A DNA stretch of 64,000 nucleotides from Aspidiotus rigidus (lineage: Eukaryota > Arthropoda > Insecta > Hemiptera > Diaspididae). Positions 48,685-61,900 of this stretch are shown here, one piece after another. The notes under the pieces were generated by a model. That model ran no database searches, was not told where the DNA came from, and saw only the letters and a list, made by a program, of their open reading frames with translations. The stretch covers positions 2,418,001-2,482,000 of the forward strand of contig JAVHKY010000024.1 of assembly GCA_035079385.1 (NCBI GenBank), written 5' to 3'. The position numbers were made by a program, and so were the translations under genes. Position 1 is the stretch's first letter. Every line of letters starts with the position of its first letter.

Positions 48685-51600
48685 ATGCGTCATTTCACTC
48701 TTCTAGTGAGCATTCTTATTCGGGGTTTGCTCGTAGCCCAGGCTAGAAGTAATCGGCCTACCGGTCTTGAAAAAGGAATCCAGGAAGAAGAAAACGAATA
48801 TTTTACAAATTCTTGGGTCGTGCGTGTACTGGGAGGCGTCAAAAAAGCGAAGCAGGTCGCATTTAAATTGGGATTCGATGGAGATATAGGGGTTAGTGCG
48901 CACTCGAACGGTGCGAAAAGGTCGATTCTTAAAATATTCGTCTAAAATACTGACGATCGCGTTTCAGGTTTCTGAAGGGCTTCCTGATTTCTATTTATTT
49001 CGCGATTCGAAGTACCCGGAGAAAATGCAATACACCGAAAGAAACGTGACGAAGAAACTACGAGGAATACCAGAGGTAAATTGACGTTTTGTAGAACGAA
49101 GTCTCATACAAAAAGCATATTTTGGTTTTTTCACAGAGGACTCGAAGTTCCCACCCCTATCACTTCCTCTAAGATCAATCAATTTGTTCTTGGTTGGTTG
49201 ACCATGATCATCGTGATGTAGCCAGAGCCTTTGGCTGGCTCATTTTGCAAAATGTCATTCTCTTTAATAGGTCCCTGTCCCCAGCCCCCATCTTGATTCT
49301 TGGGGTGGGCGTAGGTGGATTCATTTGTGCTCGATTGTGCCGCACAGTTTTTCGTTTATGCTGATCTCCTTCCCCTCCAACAATTGGGTTGAGGATTTAC
49401 GAACACCCTCATTTCAATTTTTGGGTGGCAGTGGGGGAGGGGCGTTTGTACTACTATTGTGCTGGATTGTTCCGCATGTTTTTCATTTGTGCTGATCTCC
49501 TCACACTCCAACCTTATAAGGGGGCTGTAAACATACCAGGCCCTGTCCTATTCAATTTTTGACCTGGAAATAAGCTGAAATGCATGTGCTACATTTTTGC
49601 TGTATTATGCTCTCGAGTTTTCTACAGCCCTCTCATAAAGTTGGGTGACCAGCACAAACGAAAAACTGTGCAGCATAATCCAGTACGAACGTAGCACACC
49701 CACTCCAAGAACCGAGATGTGGTTGGAGACATGGGGACAATCCTCTCTTTCTTTTTCAAATCCTGGCAACGTTTCGGTTGATCATACGAGTTATAGGCTT
49801 CAAATGCGTTATTCTAAATTTAATCTGACTAGAATACTATGAAAATACTCTTGATAGGGATAAGTAATATCAACTATTCATGCTGCAACTTTCAGATCAA
49901 ATGGGCTCAACAGCAAATCGCTCTAAAATTAATCCCGACGATGCAATTTCCCAGTATCGGTATACCATTTTCAAAACAGATTCGATCATTTCTATCCTGG
50001 GATGATCCGGAGGAAAGCACGGAAAAGTCCATTCCGATGTACGAGAGTGGGTGCATCCCTTTCAACGACGAATTTTGGCCTCGACAATATTATATTGTAA
50101 TGCTTCTGATGCCCTTCTAAGATCGTTAGCGTCATTTTTAAACAGCTCGCCATTGATTTTCGACATTTCTTCCCTCTTGAAAAGCAAGATTGTCGGGCCA
50201 GAAGTTTTCACCAACCACGCGATCTTAATGTCGCACCAGTATGGACCAAACATCGTCTCTTCGGTAAGAACGTCAAGGTCCTGGTAATCGACGATGGTGT
50301 CGAGACTACTCATGTGGATTTGGCAGAAAATTATGTAAACAAGATTGTAATATGATATACAGAGGTTAGACTTAGCGTTATTTTCACCATTTGCGAATGG
50401 TTCAGGATCCATCTTTGGGACTAGATTTACAAGATGAAGATTCGAGTCCAGATCCTAGACACTTTTGGTGGAATAAATTCGCACACGGAACTCGTTGTGC
50501 CGGTGTGATCGCCATGAAGGCTAATAATAGCGTTTGCGGCGTTGGTATAGCTCCGTCGGTTACTTTAGGAGGTAGGCTTTTCTCTTTTTTTTTTTTCTCC
50601 TCTCAGTTGATCGAGTTTACAAATTTCAACTCGACATTCAGCTGTGCGATTGGTTGGTCCGAAGATGCTGTCTGAATTCGAAATCATTCGAGCACTATTG
50701 TTCAAGTATAACGAAATCGATATTGTTTCCAATTCGTGGGCGTTGCGTGATACTGGGAAGTCTGTGTGGTTTACAGGACTGCTCTCACTTTCAGCCATAA
50801 AGGCAGGAATAACCAAGGTTCGATCCTATCGTTATATTTTTTCCCCTTAAGTCTCGGAGAAACTGCTCAACATAATATATTTTCAGGGTCGTGGTGGCAA
50901 AGGAATTATTTATGTATTTGCTTGCGGCACAAAAAAGTCAAACGGAGACAATTGTGGACGGGATCCAGTCCGCAACTGCATTTATACAATTTCAGTTTCC
51001 AGTTGCGATTCCCACGGCAAAATTACATCTTTTTCCGAACGCTGCGCCAGCATAATGGTAACCACTTATTCTGGCGACGGATCCAGATTTCGTAATAATG
51101 TGGTGAGTCACTGTATTTTTGCTCTCTCATAATGAAGTGGTCATGGCGCATCTACAACCTAATTTCGTTTTCAGATCGCTACAGACATTGGAAACGGTTG
51201 CACTACGAGTCATAGCGGCACATCCGCATCCGCTCCCATGGTCGCTGGAGCTGTAGCTCTTGTTCTCGAGGCTAAGTAAGTCTGCCCCATATTAAGACCT
51301 AATACCGGTACTTATTATAGTTTTTGCAAATCATCAGTAAAATCCGGAATTAACGAAATTTTAGTTCGCTTCTAACTTGGCGCGATGTGCAACATTTGTT
51401 GACGTGGACCGCTCAATTTGCTCCTCTTCAGAAAAATCCGAGTACGTGGAAGATGAACGCTGCAGGATTCTACGTTAGTCACGATTTTGGCTTCGGTCTC
51501 TTGAACATCAACGACCTAGTCGAACAGGCGAAGAAATTTCAAAATGTTCCTCCGATGAATACTTGCGTGACGGAAGCTAAATTGTGGAAGTTTGATCATA

Positions 51601-54600
51601 TTATTATTATTCTACAGCTAGAATCAATGTTCAAAATTGTTTCGAGACGTTTGAAGTATGAGTCTAAGGGCTGATTCCTCAGTTAGAGTAAGAAAACCTA
51701 CATATCATCAGCCAATTTCCAATACCTATCCTTTTTATTAGCCTATTTCTTAGTGACGTTTCTTACTCTTCCTCTTTTTAGACAATCGCTATCTAAATAC
51801 CTTTTTCAGTATTCCTAGATAAATTTATCGGAATTCAGGTTGGTGAAGATCGAATAAGAAGGCAACTGAAAGAAAGTAATGACAAAGAAAATTAAGATCG
51901 AATAGTTAGCTTCGGAATCGAAGCTGAAACTATTCAAAATAAATGATCATATCTTAAATGGTAAACGTGACCACAATTCGATGCGACGTAGTGGGGAGGT
52001 TTCGCCTTACGGTTCTTCATGAACGGCAAATGAACAGGGATTTTCAAAATTTTCTCTTACTGCTGTCATTATGAGAAAGAAAATTTCATTCCATTGACTC
52101 ATCTATTTTGTTTTTTCTCGTTTTTAGAGGTAAACGCCATTTCCAAACTGGATTAAAAGTTAATATTACAACTGACGGTTGTAAGGACACCCCTTCCGAA
52201 GTCAGGTACTTGGAGCATGTACAAGTGACCTTGTCCTTGAAGTATCCTAAACGAGGAGATCTTCGAATAGAACTCACATCTCCAGCAGGTAAATACGTTC
52301 AGAGGCTTGTGTAGCTGCTCTTGTACCTTCTGCGCATGATCATGAACAGGATTAGAGTAGTACACAATTAATATTTTCTTGGGAGGAAACTGAATAAAAG
52401 TAATCTTACAATGGACTGAAAATATATCATCTGGACCACGTATTGAATGCTGTCATTTATATGAACACATTCCGTTCCAACATCAAACGTCTACAAGGAT
52501 AGTAAAATAGAGAGGATATGCGCGTGAAATGGCTCACAAACTTTTTATAGGCCTTTACAGTCTGAGCAGATTAGTTTGGTTTGACAATACGGGGATTTGA
52601 TAGAACTATTGGAATGAAGTTCATCGTAAAGGTAGATAGTTTTCTGTGGTGGTGGAGAGAAGGGGAGGTCAAAATTTGAAGGTGCCATGGAGAACGGTCT
52701 GGGTAAATTTTGGGTTAATTTCAACTTTTGAGGCGGTATACACTATACAGCTTGTGACACCGTAAAATATGATTGAGAAATATGAACAAATTTTTAAAAT
52801 TAATATTAGTACAGGCCCCCAGCGAATGCATGCGCAAATTTCAGAATTAGGATGGGAGGTTAGAGGAAAGACATAAAACGTCAAAAGTTGACGAATATGT
52901 ACGATTTAGAAATAGTTTCGATGTTAATGTCGTTTGTTGCTCATCGTACCTACGTATTAATCGTATCAACTTCCCGCTATTCGATGCGAGGCGTGACGTA
53001 TCTTCTCGAGCTGTAGAATTACGCGAGCGTGAGAAGATAAGTGTCACAACGAATCGTGGGAAGTTGATGTGATTATTGCACGATAACCAGAGCCAATTTC
53101 GAGAAACCATAAATGGCATTGTACCTAATATGAGAGATTAGTCCGTAATTTTACGGGTACAGGCCTATGTAAACTGATCACAATTTAGAAAGAAGCTCAG
53201 ATTATTTCGAGTAAACTGCACCTAAGATCAGGATGAGTAAACTTCACACATAGCAGTGTTATGCTCTGTTACGTGACAAATTACAGCTACTCATAAGAAT
53301 TTTTTGGAAAAGCTTACTGATATAAAGCCATGATTTAAATTTTAATAAATTATACATTAGTTAATAAGTATATCTGTGACCTGCAATGAGAAAATGATGC
53401 TCATTTCCCATTGGCAGGAACACCATTTCTCGCTGATTGGATATCTAATCAGAGAGAAATGGTGTTCCTGTAAGTGGGTAATGAACATCCTTATTCATCG
53501 CACGTCACAATTGAGCCTTTCTTTTCAAGAAGGGCGTAACTCGACTTCCCCCCTTTTTGAATAGATTGCAGAATTGAGTTCTTCACCCCTCCCTTCGTCT
53601 AAACACAAAGTGTGTTACTGTGTCGTATAAAATCGCGTTAGGTTACTGTCAAAATAATGTAGAAACTATGTAACAATCATGTTCCTACGCGCGGACCGTA
53701 TCAGCTGTGACCACTGACCAGTGACCGCGTTATAGACTCGCGTTGTTTCAGAGTCAAGACCTGTGAATGTTGCCAAGTGCGCGATTCGTTCGCAAACGAA
53801 ATATACAATAACAGGTTTAACGCCCATGGGCAATGACCTCTTCCACCTCTTCTCATCACAGGTCACGTGATGAAAACAGGCCGGAAACGTGCCGTATTAT
53901 GCTTTTCCCAAATGGTCTAGCTATGAGTTTTTCAAGAAGGGCTAGTCTTTCCAAGAAGGGCATAAATGGTGTTTTGCGGGAAATGGTGTCTTGTTTTTAA
54001 ATTAGGCTCTTTGGATGGGTAATAGGTGGGGATTGGAAGATGACCGATGCCGCCTGTGCACTGACCACACTTTGTCGCATTCTGATTTCTCTACGCTTTG
54101 TACCAGTGTTCCAAACTTTAAAATTTATTTTATTTTATTTTATTTTTACAAGCACTAGAGCTACACGAGAGCTATTGGCTCGGCGTTAGAAAAGTTGTGA
54201 AAGTAATATTATAAATAACACATAAGAAAGGGAGGTTTTAAGGAAGTTGGAAGAATAAGGAAAAGTGAGGAAGGATAAGAGGATGGAATATAATGTCGAG
54301 TGTAACTGCTTCAGGTAATGGTGTGTAAAAGTTTACAATGTGTGTATGTAGAAGGTTGTAGACGTATAGTCGATGTATATTGGTGACTCTCAAAATGCGT
54401 TCTTTTTTTTTTTTTTTTTTTTTTTTTCTTTATTTAACAAGCATTGAAGCAACACTAATGGGCTATTTGCTTGATGTATAACATTATCAGTTAATTAGAC
54501 AACTTATGTGAATATGGTAAGATGAACGAAAAATGAAAAAGGGAAAAGTAAATCTTATTTTAGATGTAGGTATATCATAAATGCCTATACCTATTATAGC

Positions 54601-57600
54601 CATGAAAAGGAAAAAAGAAAGAATGTTTTAATAATAAATTGTAATGAAAAGTATAGGTGTTACAGGTTTTGTTCAGTTTGTCAAATGAGGAGGAAAATTT
54701 CGTTTAGAATCAAAATTTATTATATATTAATAATATTCAATAGAACTATTTCTATTAATTTATCATTTTCTAATAAAGAAATGAAAAATTATTTATTAAA
54801 ATAATTTTATAAATGAAATTTTAATAATTTAAATATTAAAATTTATAAATATAATTTTATTAATAAAAACGTTGATAAAAAATCTCAATACAAAAAGAAA
54901 TTGAAATAATTGATATTTAATATTGTTTTAAAAAATAAGTTCATCAATTTATATAATTTACAATATTAATTTATAAAATTGAAAATAAATTATAGATTTA
55001 ATAATTGCTTTATCATCAGTAATTTATATAAATAATTTTTCTATAATAATATTGATGATAAATAAAATTTTAAGAATATATAATATAATATTATTTATAT
55101 TTATATTTTTTTTTCATAGATTTAGACCTTTAATATTACTCATATACTATTATACTTGATAATTTATTTATTTAAATCTTCATTTTCCTAATCAAACTAA
55201 TAAATTAAATTTCAAAAATTTAATTTGTACTAAGAATTAAAATATTATTTTAATTTTATAAAATTTTTTAATTGAAAATTGAATATTATATTTGAATATG
55301 AAAAATAATTCATTGAAATAAAAAATCCAATAAAAATTTGAATGCAATTTTTAATATTGTTAATATAATTTTAATGATCCAATATTGTTAAAAAATTCTC
55401 ATAATAATATCAAAAAAATTTCTTATTGAAAAATAAAATATCGAATAAAGATATCAAATTTTTAATAAAAATTAATATTCAAAAATTATTTAAAAATAAA
55501 AATTGAAAATGAAGCTAGATAATGGGTATTAAACTGAATTTTATAATATTTAATAAATTAATTGATGAAATATTTATAAAAATATTATGGTTTATTCAAA
55601 ATATTAATGCAATATTAGAATCAAAATTTATTATGTATTAATAATATTCAATAGAACTATTTGTATTAATTTATCATTTTCTAATAATGAAATGAAAAAT
55701 ATTATTTATCAAAATAATTTTATAAATAAAATTTTAATAACTTAAATATTAAAATTCATAAATATAATTTTTATTAATAAAGATGTTCATAAAAAATCTC
55801 AATACAAAAAGAAATTGAAATAATGAATATTTCATATTGTTTTAAAAAATAAGTTTATCAATTTATATAATTTACAATATTAATTTGTAAAATTGAAAAT
55901 AAATTATAGATTTAAAATTAATAATTGTATATCATCAGTCATTTATATAAATAACTTTTTTATAATAATATTGATGATAGATAATATTTTAAGAATATAT
56001 TATTTATATTTATAATTTTTTTCATAGATTTAGACCTTTAATATTACTCATAATATATATTATTATAGTTAATAATTAATTTATTTAAATCTTTATTTTC
56101 CCAATCAAACTAATAAATTAAATTTCAAAAATTTAATTTGTGCTATAAATTAAAATATTATTTCAACTTTATAAAATTTTTTAATCGGAAATTGAATATT
56201 ATATTTATTTATACCCTTTGTCTCCAAAGCCCACTGTTATTTACATTGAAAGAGCTATACATAACGCACTTTTGTCTACCTGACCTAATTTGAGAGTCAT
56301 CTGTTGTAGTTACATCTCACTTTCAGTGTTTGAGATTACAAAAAACGTATGGAAAATCAAAGTTCAGGACAAGAGAGATGATCATATCAAAAGGAGGGAA
56401 ATGGTTGAGATATTTTTTGGGTCTAACATTCTTAGAACGGGATGAGGTGATGTATGATGCGTTCATTTCTGATTTATTATACCTATCAGACCTAAGTGTG
56501 AGATAAAACTGGAAAAATTTGAGGAATACATTTTAAAAAATTACGTACAGGATAATGCTAAATATCCTTCTACTATCTGGGCTTGTCGACAATGAGTCTT
56601 CAACGTACAAAAAATGTGTGGCTGTTGTTCCATAATCGATTCAATGAGACCTTCCCCTCATCCTGACATATTTACCTCCACTGATAAACTCATTCAATTT
56701 CAAACAAATACCTGCATCAATATTCAAAGTTTGGATGCCCCTAAAAAAGTGTGAAATACCTATGCTGTTAGCTTAAACGTAATTTTAGTGTTTTTTTCAA
56801 CCACAATTTCTTGCTAAAATATTCGTGACTGTGTGCAATTTACTCCATTGTTTTCTGTATGGGCAGTTTACAGGTGTGTGCACTTTAACGCTTCTTCAAA
56901 CGTGTGTGCAGTTTACTTTCTCCCGAAATTAATTTTTTTTTTTGGGCTTCGCAAAAAATTGTAATTTTCATTACTGTTATTGTAGAATTTCTAAAATCGT
57001 ACATTTTTATTCGTACGTTTTTCAACTTTTTTTGTGTGTGTGTATATGTGTAGTGATAATTAATTAAATCCTAATTCTTAATTGCATATTTACAGGAACT
57101 AAAGCCACTTTACTAGAGCCACGACCATTCGACACCTATACTCTTGGTATACCAGCTTGGACATTCGAGTCAATAATGACGTGGGGAGAAAATCCGAGAG
57201 GAACGTGGACGTTTCAAGTAGTGGGAAAGGTATTATTGATTTACGTTGTAAATCCTCGGCCCAGAAATCATCTGAGCTACTTAACCCATATTTTATGATG
57301 TACAATCTCCATAGTCTCAAAGATTTACAATCGGAACAGTGATAAAAACCGTTTGGTCAACATTAAAAGATGCTACGGGTATGATGGATGAAATAACTCA
57401 AGATAGCACTACTGATGAACCACATTCCGTTAGTACACTGCTTTCAATAATTCCGATAATAGTCCTCAAACAATAATTTTTTTCTATTTGTTTTTTTCGT
57501 ACTTTCAGAGTAATTTTCCCGGAGAACTGAAAGAATTGTATTTGATTTTTTACGGGACCAGTGAGAAAAATAAGCCTCAGCACTATAAAAAAGGTCCGCG

Positions 57601-57616
57601 AGTGTATCACAATTGA
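48685..57616 (+). CDS. PC-D: furin-like paralogue with altered oxyanion hole, complete
   Basis: Thirteen exons join in phase to 688 aa: 48685-48891, 48968-49075, 49896-50096, 50185-50334, 50406-50571, 50642-50817, 50887-51102, 51175-51275, 51365-51589, 52128-52288, 57096-57229, 57315-57428, 57509-57616. Residues 1-20 form a clear signal peptide (MRHFTLLVSILIRGLLVAQA). The prodomain shows WVVRVLGGV but no dibasic or RxxR cleavage site before PRQYY. Catalytic Asp208 (VIDDGVE), His249 (AHGTRCAG) and Ser425 (SGTSASAP) are kept. The oxyanion-hole Asn is Thr351 (FACGTKK), and the pocket motif is SWALRDTG instead of SWGPEDDG. The P domain is complete (KRGDL, IFYGT) with the extra exon at 57315-57428. 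The donors after exons 1 (GTTAGT) and 9 (GTTTGA) are weak but phase-consistent. All frames are open, so it is probably expressed, but catalysis is doubtful. Confidence 0.9.
52957..53080. repeat. Imperfect inverted repeat in PC-D intron 10
   Basis: AATCGTATCAACTTCCCGC near 52957 is matched in reverse complement by GGGAAGTTGATGTGATT near 53058, and the intervening TATCTTCTC/GAGAAGATA also pairs. It is a MITE-like palindrome of about 120 bp with no coding content. Confidence 0.6.
53397..53488. repeat. ~92 bp near-perfect palindrome without loop
   Basis: The left half (ATGCTCATTTCCCATTGGCA..., including AGGAACACCATTTCTC) is mirrored in the right half (GAGAAATGGTGTTCCT...), with only a few mismatches and essentially no loop around GGATATCTAATC. 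It lies in PC-D intron 10. Confidence 0.85.
54118..54700 (-). mobile_element. Two T-led LINE 3' tails
   Basis: Two similar segments each begin with T-rich tracts: TTTTATTTTTACAAGCACTAG with AGAGCTATTGGCTCGGCG (about 54120-54190), and a ~28-base T run then TTTATTTAACAAGCATTGAAG with GGGCTATTTGCTTGATG (about 54403-54480). Similar spacing and wording suggest reverse-oriented 3' ends (poly-A on the minus strand) of two related 5'-truncated retroposons. Confidence 0.5.
54702..56215. repeat. AT-rich direct repeat, period ~912 bp, about 1.7 copies
   Basis: The segment starting TTAGAATCAAAATTTATTAT at about 54703 recurs at about 55615 with few changes and continues in register (AATAATATTCAATAGAACTA, CTCAATACAAAAAGAAATTG) until about 56210. 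It is very AT-rich with no coding potential. It lies in PC-D intron 10 and looks like a satellite fragment. Confidence 0.85.
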
Positions 57617-58944
57617 TTTTTTTGTTTTACCTTAACCGATTTTATCGTATATATGCGGTGTAATTCTGTACCAGGTGGTACTTGAATTGTAAAAGTGTCT
57701 ACTTAAAAAATAAATGAATCGCTATACTCAGCAGGACCAAAAGTTTTACATAGGCTATACCTGTAGAAGGAGGAGGGGGAGAAAAGTAATAAAGAGAAAA
57801 AAAGAGATAAATAAACAGACAGAGAGTTAGTCGGCATGTGCATGTCTTTGGGCTGGGGGTCAGTCTGAATCTGCGTTTCGCGACGCGACGCCTAATGACA
57901 TCATCAATGACCTTGACCTGATGTATAGGGGCTTGGAAAAATTTGACCCTATACTAAATCTAATATACAGTATACTAGGCCTATACTAACTAGTTTGCTT
58001 AGTAAGTTAAGCTCTCACTATACTAGGCCGGGATGTGGGTCAGTGTAACGTAACGCGATGCTATATGACGTCGTTAATGACCTTTATACTAGGCCTAATC
58101 TACAGTATAGTATGGGCCCAAAGACATACGTACATAATTCAATGATTTTCCAAGTGGAGAAATTTACTTAATTTTTTTTAGTAGTACAATCGCCATGAAA
58201 AAATCTTTCCCAAAATCATGAAGTTGACTTATGTAGATGGTGTGAGAATACAAAGGGGCACTTTTCGCAAATAAAAATAAAGGGGGGTCTGGCGGAAAGA
58301 TTTATGCCACCGCCTCGTACGGGAGAGGTTCAGGTTCGATCCCAATGGAGAGAAGAATATTTGGCGCGTTCTTAATTGTTTCACGACCCTCACCTCCCCT
58401 GGAATGGTTTTGGTGACCACCGGGAAATCCAAATTCGATATCATTGGAAAGGAGAAGACATTTGTGCGTTTTTCTTGTTTCAAGTTCCATCAAGAGAGAA
58501 TGAATGGAATTCTCACAAGCCCATTTCTAACCCAGATTTTGAGCTTTGCCTAATTCTATCATCTCGTTCAAACTTTGGATTTACTATAAAATCTGAATAG
58601 TAAATTAGACATGAATTACAGTATGTACCAATTAAAAAGGATGTACATTCCGTGAATCTGCATAAAGCATGTTAAATACTAGTTTCTCGGTATATCAGTA
58701 CACAATTTCAGTAACAAACGTTCATTCAAAATACAATGAGTGCTTCGTATTTACGCTACACTGGAGTAATACTGCTTCAATTCTATGTACTCAATTACAG
58801 AAAATTAAAAGTTGTACAAATACACACCCACGTTCTGCGTATAATTACGGATTTTTTACACGATCATATAATGCTCTTAACATGTGTAAATTAACAGATA
58901 CAATTACGGTTCGTAGACTTTTGTTTTTCTGTGCCGGCGTGAAA
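57617..58944. other. Intergenic region between PC-D and PC-E
   Basis: It contains dispersed-repeat copies at about 57840-58110 (TCATCAATGACCTTGACCTG, then ACAGTATACTAGGCC repeats). A 92-codon in-frame extension upstream of PC-E is open from an ATG at 58669, but it lacks signal-peptide character, so I place the PC-E start at 58945. Confidence 0.5.
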
Positions 58945-61900
58945 ATGTTTGGTATTCCGATGATTTGTTATTTGCTGATTCAAATTTTGGGTATGATAAG
59001 ATCGGATATCGATTTAAGAAAAGAAGAAGATAAGGAAATTGAATACTACACGAATACGTGGGCTGTGCGTGTTTTGGGGGGCGTTAGCAAAGCTAAGAAA
59101 ATTGCTATAAAATTGGGCTTCGATCCTGACATAGAGGTAAGTTGAAGATGCAGCGAGTAATCGACGATTTTGGATACAATATGTTGATGCCCTGCAGGTC
59201 TCCGAGGGTCTTCCTAATTTTTACTTATTTCGCAATCCCAAGTATCCAGAAAAAATGAAACAAGCGAATGAGCATTTTACAAAAAAACTACGAGGCAAAG
59301 CGGAGGTGAAAATTTTCCCTGAAATTTATAAAAGTTCATAAATAATGTGTCATAATAATTGAAGGATTTTGATTTCCAGATCGAATGGGTTAATCAACAA
59401 GTCGCTTTCAGACTAATTTCCTCGATTCAATATCCCAGAATACCTCTTCCGAAGAAAATAAAATCACTTTTATCACCCTCTCGTTCAGCGAAGAAGCGAA
59501 AACCCGCGCAATGGATACCACTGAGCCCTCCAACGGACAATTCATGTTTGAACATGAATGACAAATACTGGTCGCGGCAATACTACATTGTAATAATATT
59601 TGCATTCACTTCCTCGTCATATCATTTTTCAATTGAGTATAATGCTCTTGTTTTGTGAAAAGCAAGATTGTGGTGACGGGACTGCTGAAAAGCCTCCGCA
59701 TGATCTCCAAGTCGTACCTGCATGGATCAATCATCGTCTCTCTGGCAAAAATATTAAAGTCATTGTGGTCGACGATGGAATCGAAACTGATCATCCAGAT
59801 TTGAAAGATAATTACGTGAGTATGATCCTATTTTTAGAGTTGTTTTCTTTTCCTTTATTTGCTCAACTGGTCACCAGCTCGAATGGACGGTGAAGGAGTG
59901 GAGGCTATTAAAGCACCGGGAAGAAGTACGTAGAGCTCTGGTAATCGAGGAAATCGGATGCGCTGAGAGACTTTGTAGGAAGAACGGTGGTTTCGGAGTA
60001 CAGAAAAGGTGTTAAACTGTTGAATCATCCGAATGGCATTAATTCGAGTAGGAGGTGGTTGGAGACTTAGAAGGAGATGAGAATAAGTGAGGCGAGTGTG
60101 GCCAACCCTCAGAAGAGAAAGGATTGCTTAGGAGATAGGTTTGTTTTCATTCGATCTGAGTCTGTTATTAGTCTGACTTTTTAAATTTGTACTAGGTAGA
60201 AAGATGGAACGTTAATAGTATTTAAGATCGTTTGTTGGCTAGGGTGAAAGGAGGGTGGAATTTTGGACCCCATGGTAAACCAAATCGTGTTCGGAAAGAT
60301 TCATGTGACACGGGACCCAAATGATTGATCCTGATTATTGGATTGATGATCCCCCCCACCCATCATATAGAATCTCAACTTTAAATTTCTTCAATCCCTG
60401 AATCAGATAACGTCAGAAAGATCAGATACGGATGTAAGCCCAAAGCTCGGGGTTGGTTGGAACGTGAGTGGTTTCAGTCTGAAATGACCCTGTAAGCCTA
60501 GCTTATGTTAGACTTAAAACTCTGTATAAGCTCAAGATTCCATAGTGATAGCCTAGCTTATAGGTCTGCAGCTAGGAGTCTTTCCACAAGTGCAGAGGTT
60601 CAAATCTCAAAGTTTTCAAGTCACTCCTTTCCAGAGACTTATCGCTCAAACGTTTATCCAGTCTCCTCCCAAATGAGAATGTTCTTCAAGTTCCTGAATT
60701 AGGTCAAGGGCATTGAAGAGATTACAAAGATCGAGACGCGGACGTTTTCTGAAGATGTGATCCTCATAACTCGAAATTAGTATGAATATCAAAAGTCTTA
60801 GCCTAAACTTCTCCTCAGGCTTGGCTTATGTTCAGTCTAAGCAGAAATGATTTAACTTAGGACTCCACATTTATAGCCCTAATCATAAGTTCATCATAGG
60901 CTAGGCGCAGAGTATGTTCAGACTATTTGAGAGTTAGAAGGAAGGAGAGGAGTGGCTCAAAAAGGGGGTCTCCGTTGGTTTTGGATTTCATAGTTAGCCT
61001 AGAGAGCTGGTTTAGAGTACTACAAGATACGGGTGCCTAGGAATACCCAGAGCCATGAGAGATGGTAAATCAAGTTCTACTCACGATTATAGTCTGATTG
61101 AAAAGGGCGGGAATTCGGTTCTCAAAAAGGCCAGGATCCGAGCTCTGGGACTTAAGCTTAGCTTTGGAGCTAGACTCAATCTCCTCTACAAAGTAGTGCA
61201 TGGAGCTTAAAGCCTTTTCAAGTTCTTAAATTAGGTCAAGGTCATTGATGACGTCACACAGGTTGGACGCGAACATTTTGGAAGGATCAAACCTCCTTCC
61301 TCTCCCTAAAAAAAACATAATGAGTTCCCTGCCGAAAATTAAGCTTCAAGCTAAGATAGGATTTGTGAGGCAATTTTTTCCGATGATACAAGTGTGTTCA
61401 AGAAGCAGATTTTCCACATCTTTCGAATGAGGAGAGAGCGGACAGGTTTAGACGAGTGATTTCGTATAGAGATTTTCGATATCATCATGGAATTTATTTC
61501 ACTTTTAACTCGGGTGGCTTATTCGGTCTAATTTCTGACAGGATCCAAAGCTAGGACTGGATTTACAAGACAATGACTCGAAACCAGATCCCGTTCACTA
61601 CTGGTGGCACAAATTTTCTCACGGGACTCGTTGTGCCGGAGTCATTGCAATGAGAGCTAATAACAGTATTTGCGGAGTTGGCATCGCCCCTGCTGTAACC
61701 TTAGGAGGTGAAATTTGCACACTTTGAAAATAACAGCTTAGGAGAAAGCATTTAAATTTAATTTTTTTGTACAGCTGTTCGACTTCAAGGTCCAAACTTG
61801 AAACGGGAATTCGATATCGTTCGTGCTCTTCTGTTTAAATTCAACGAGGTCGATATTATTTCAAATTCGTGGACGATGTCTCATAACACGAAGTCGATAT

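Noticed and set aside
58669..58944. N-terminal extension of PC-E from an upstream ATG
   Set aside because: The frame is open, but the extension lacks a signal peptide at its start and would bury the clear one at 58945; kept only as an alternative start.
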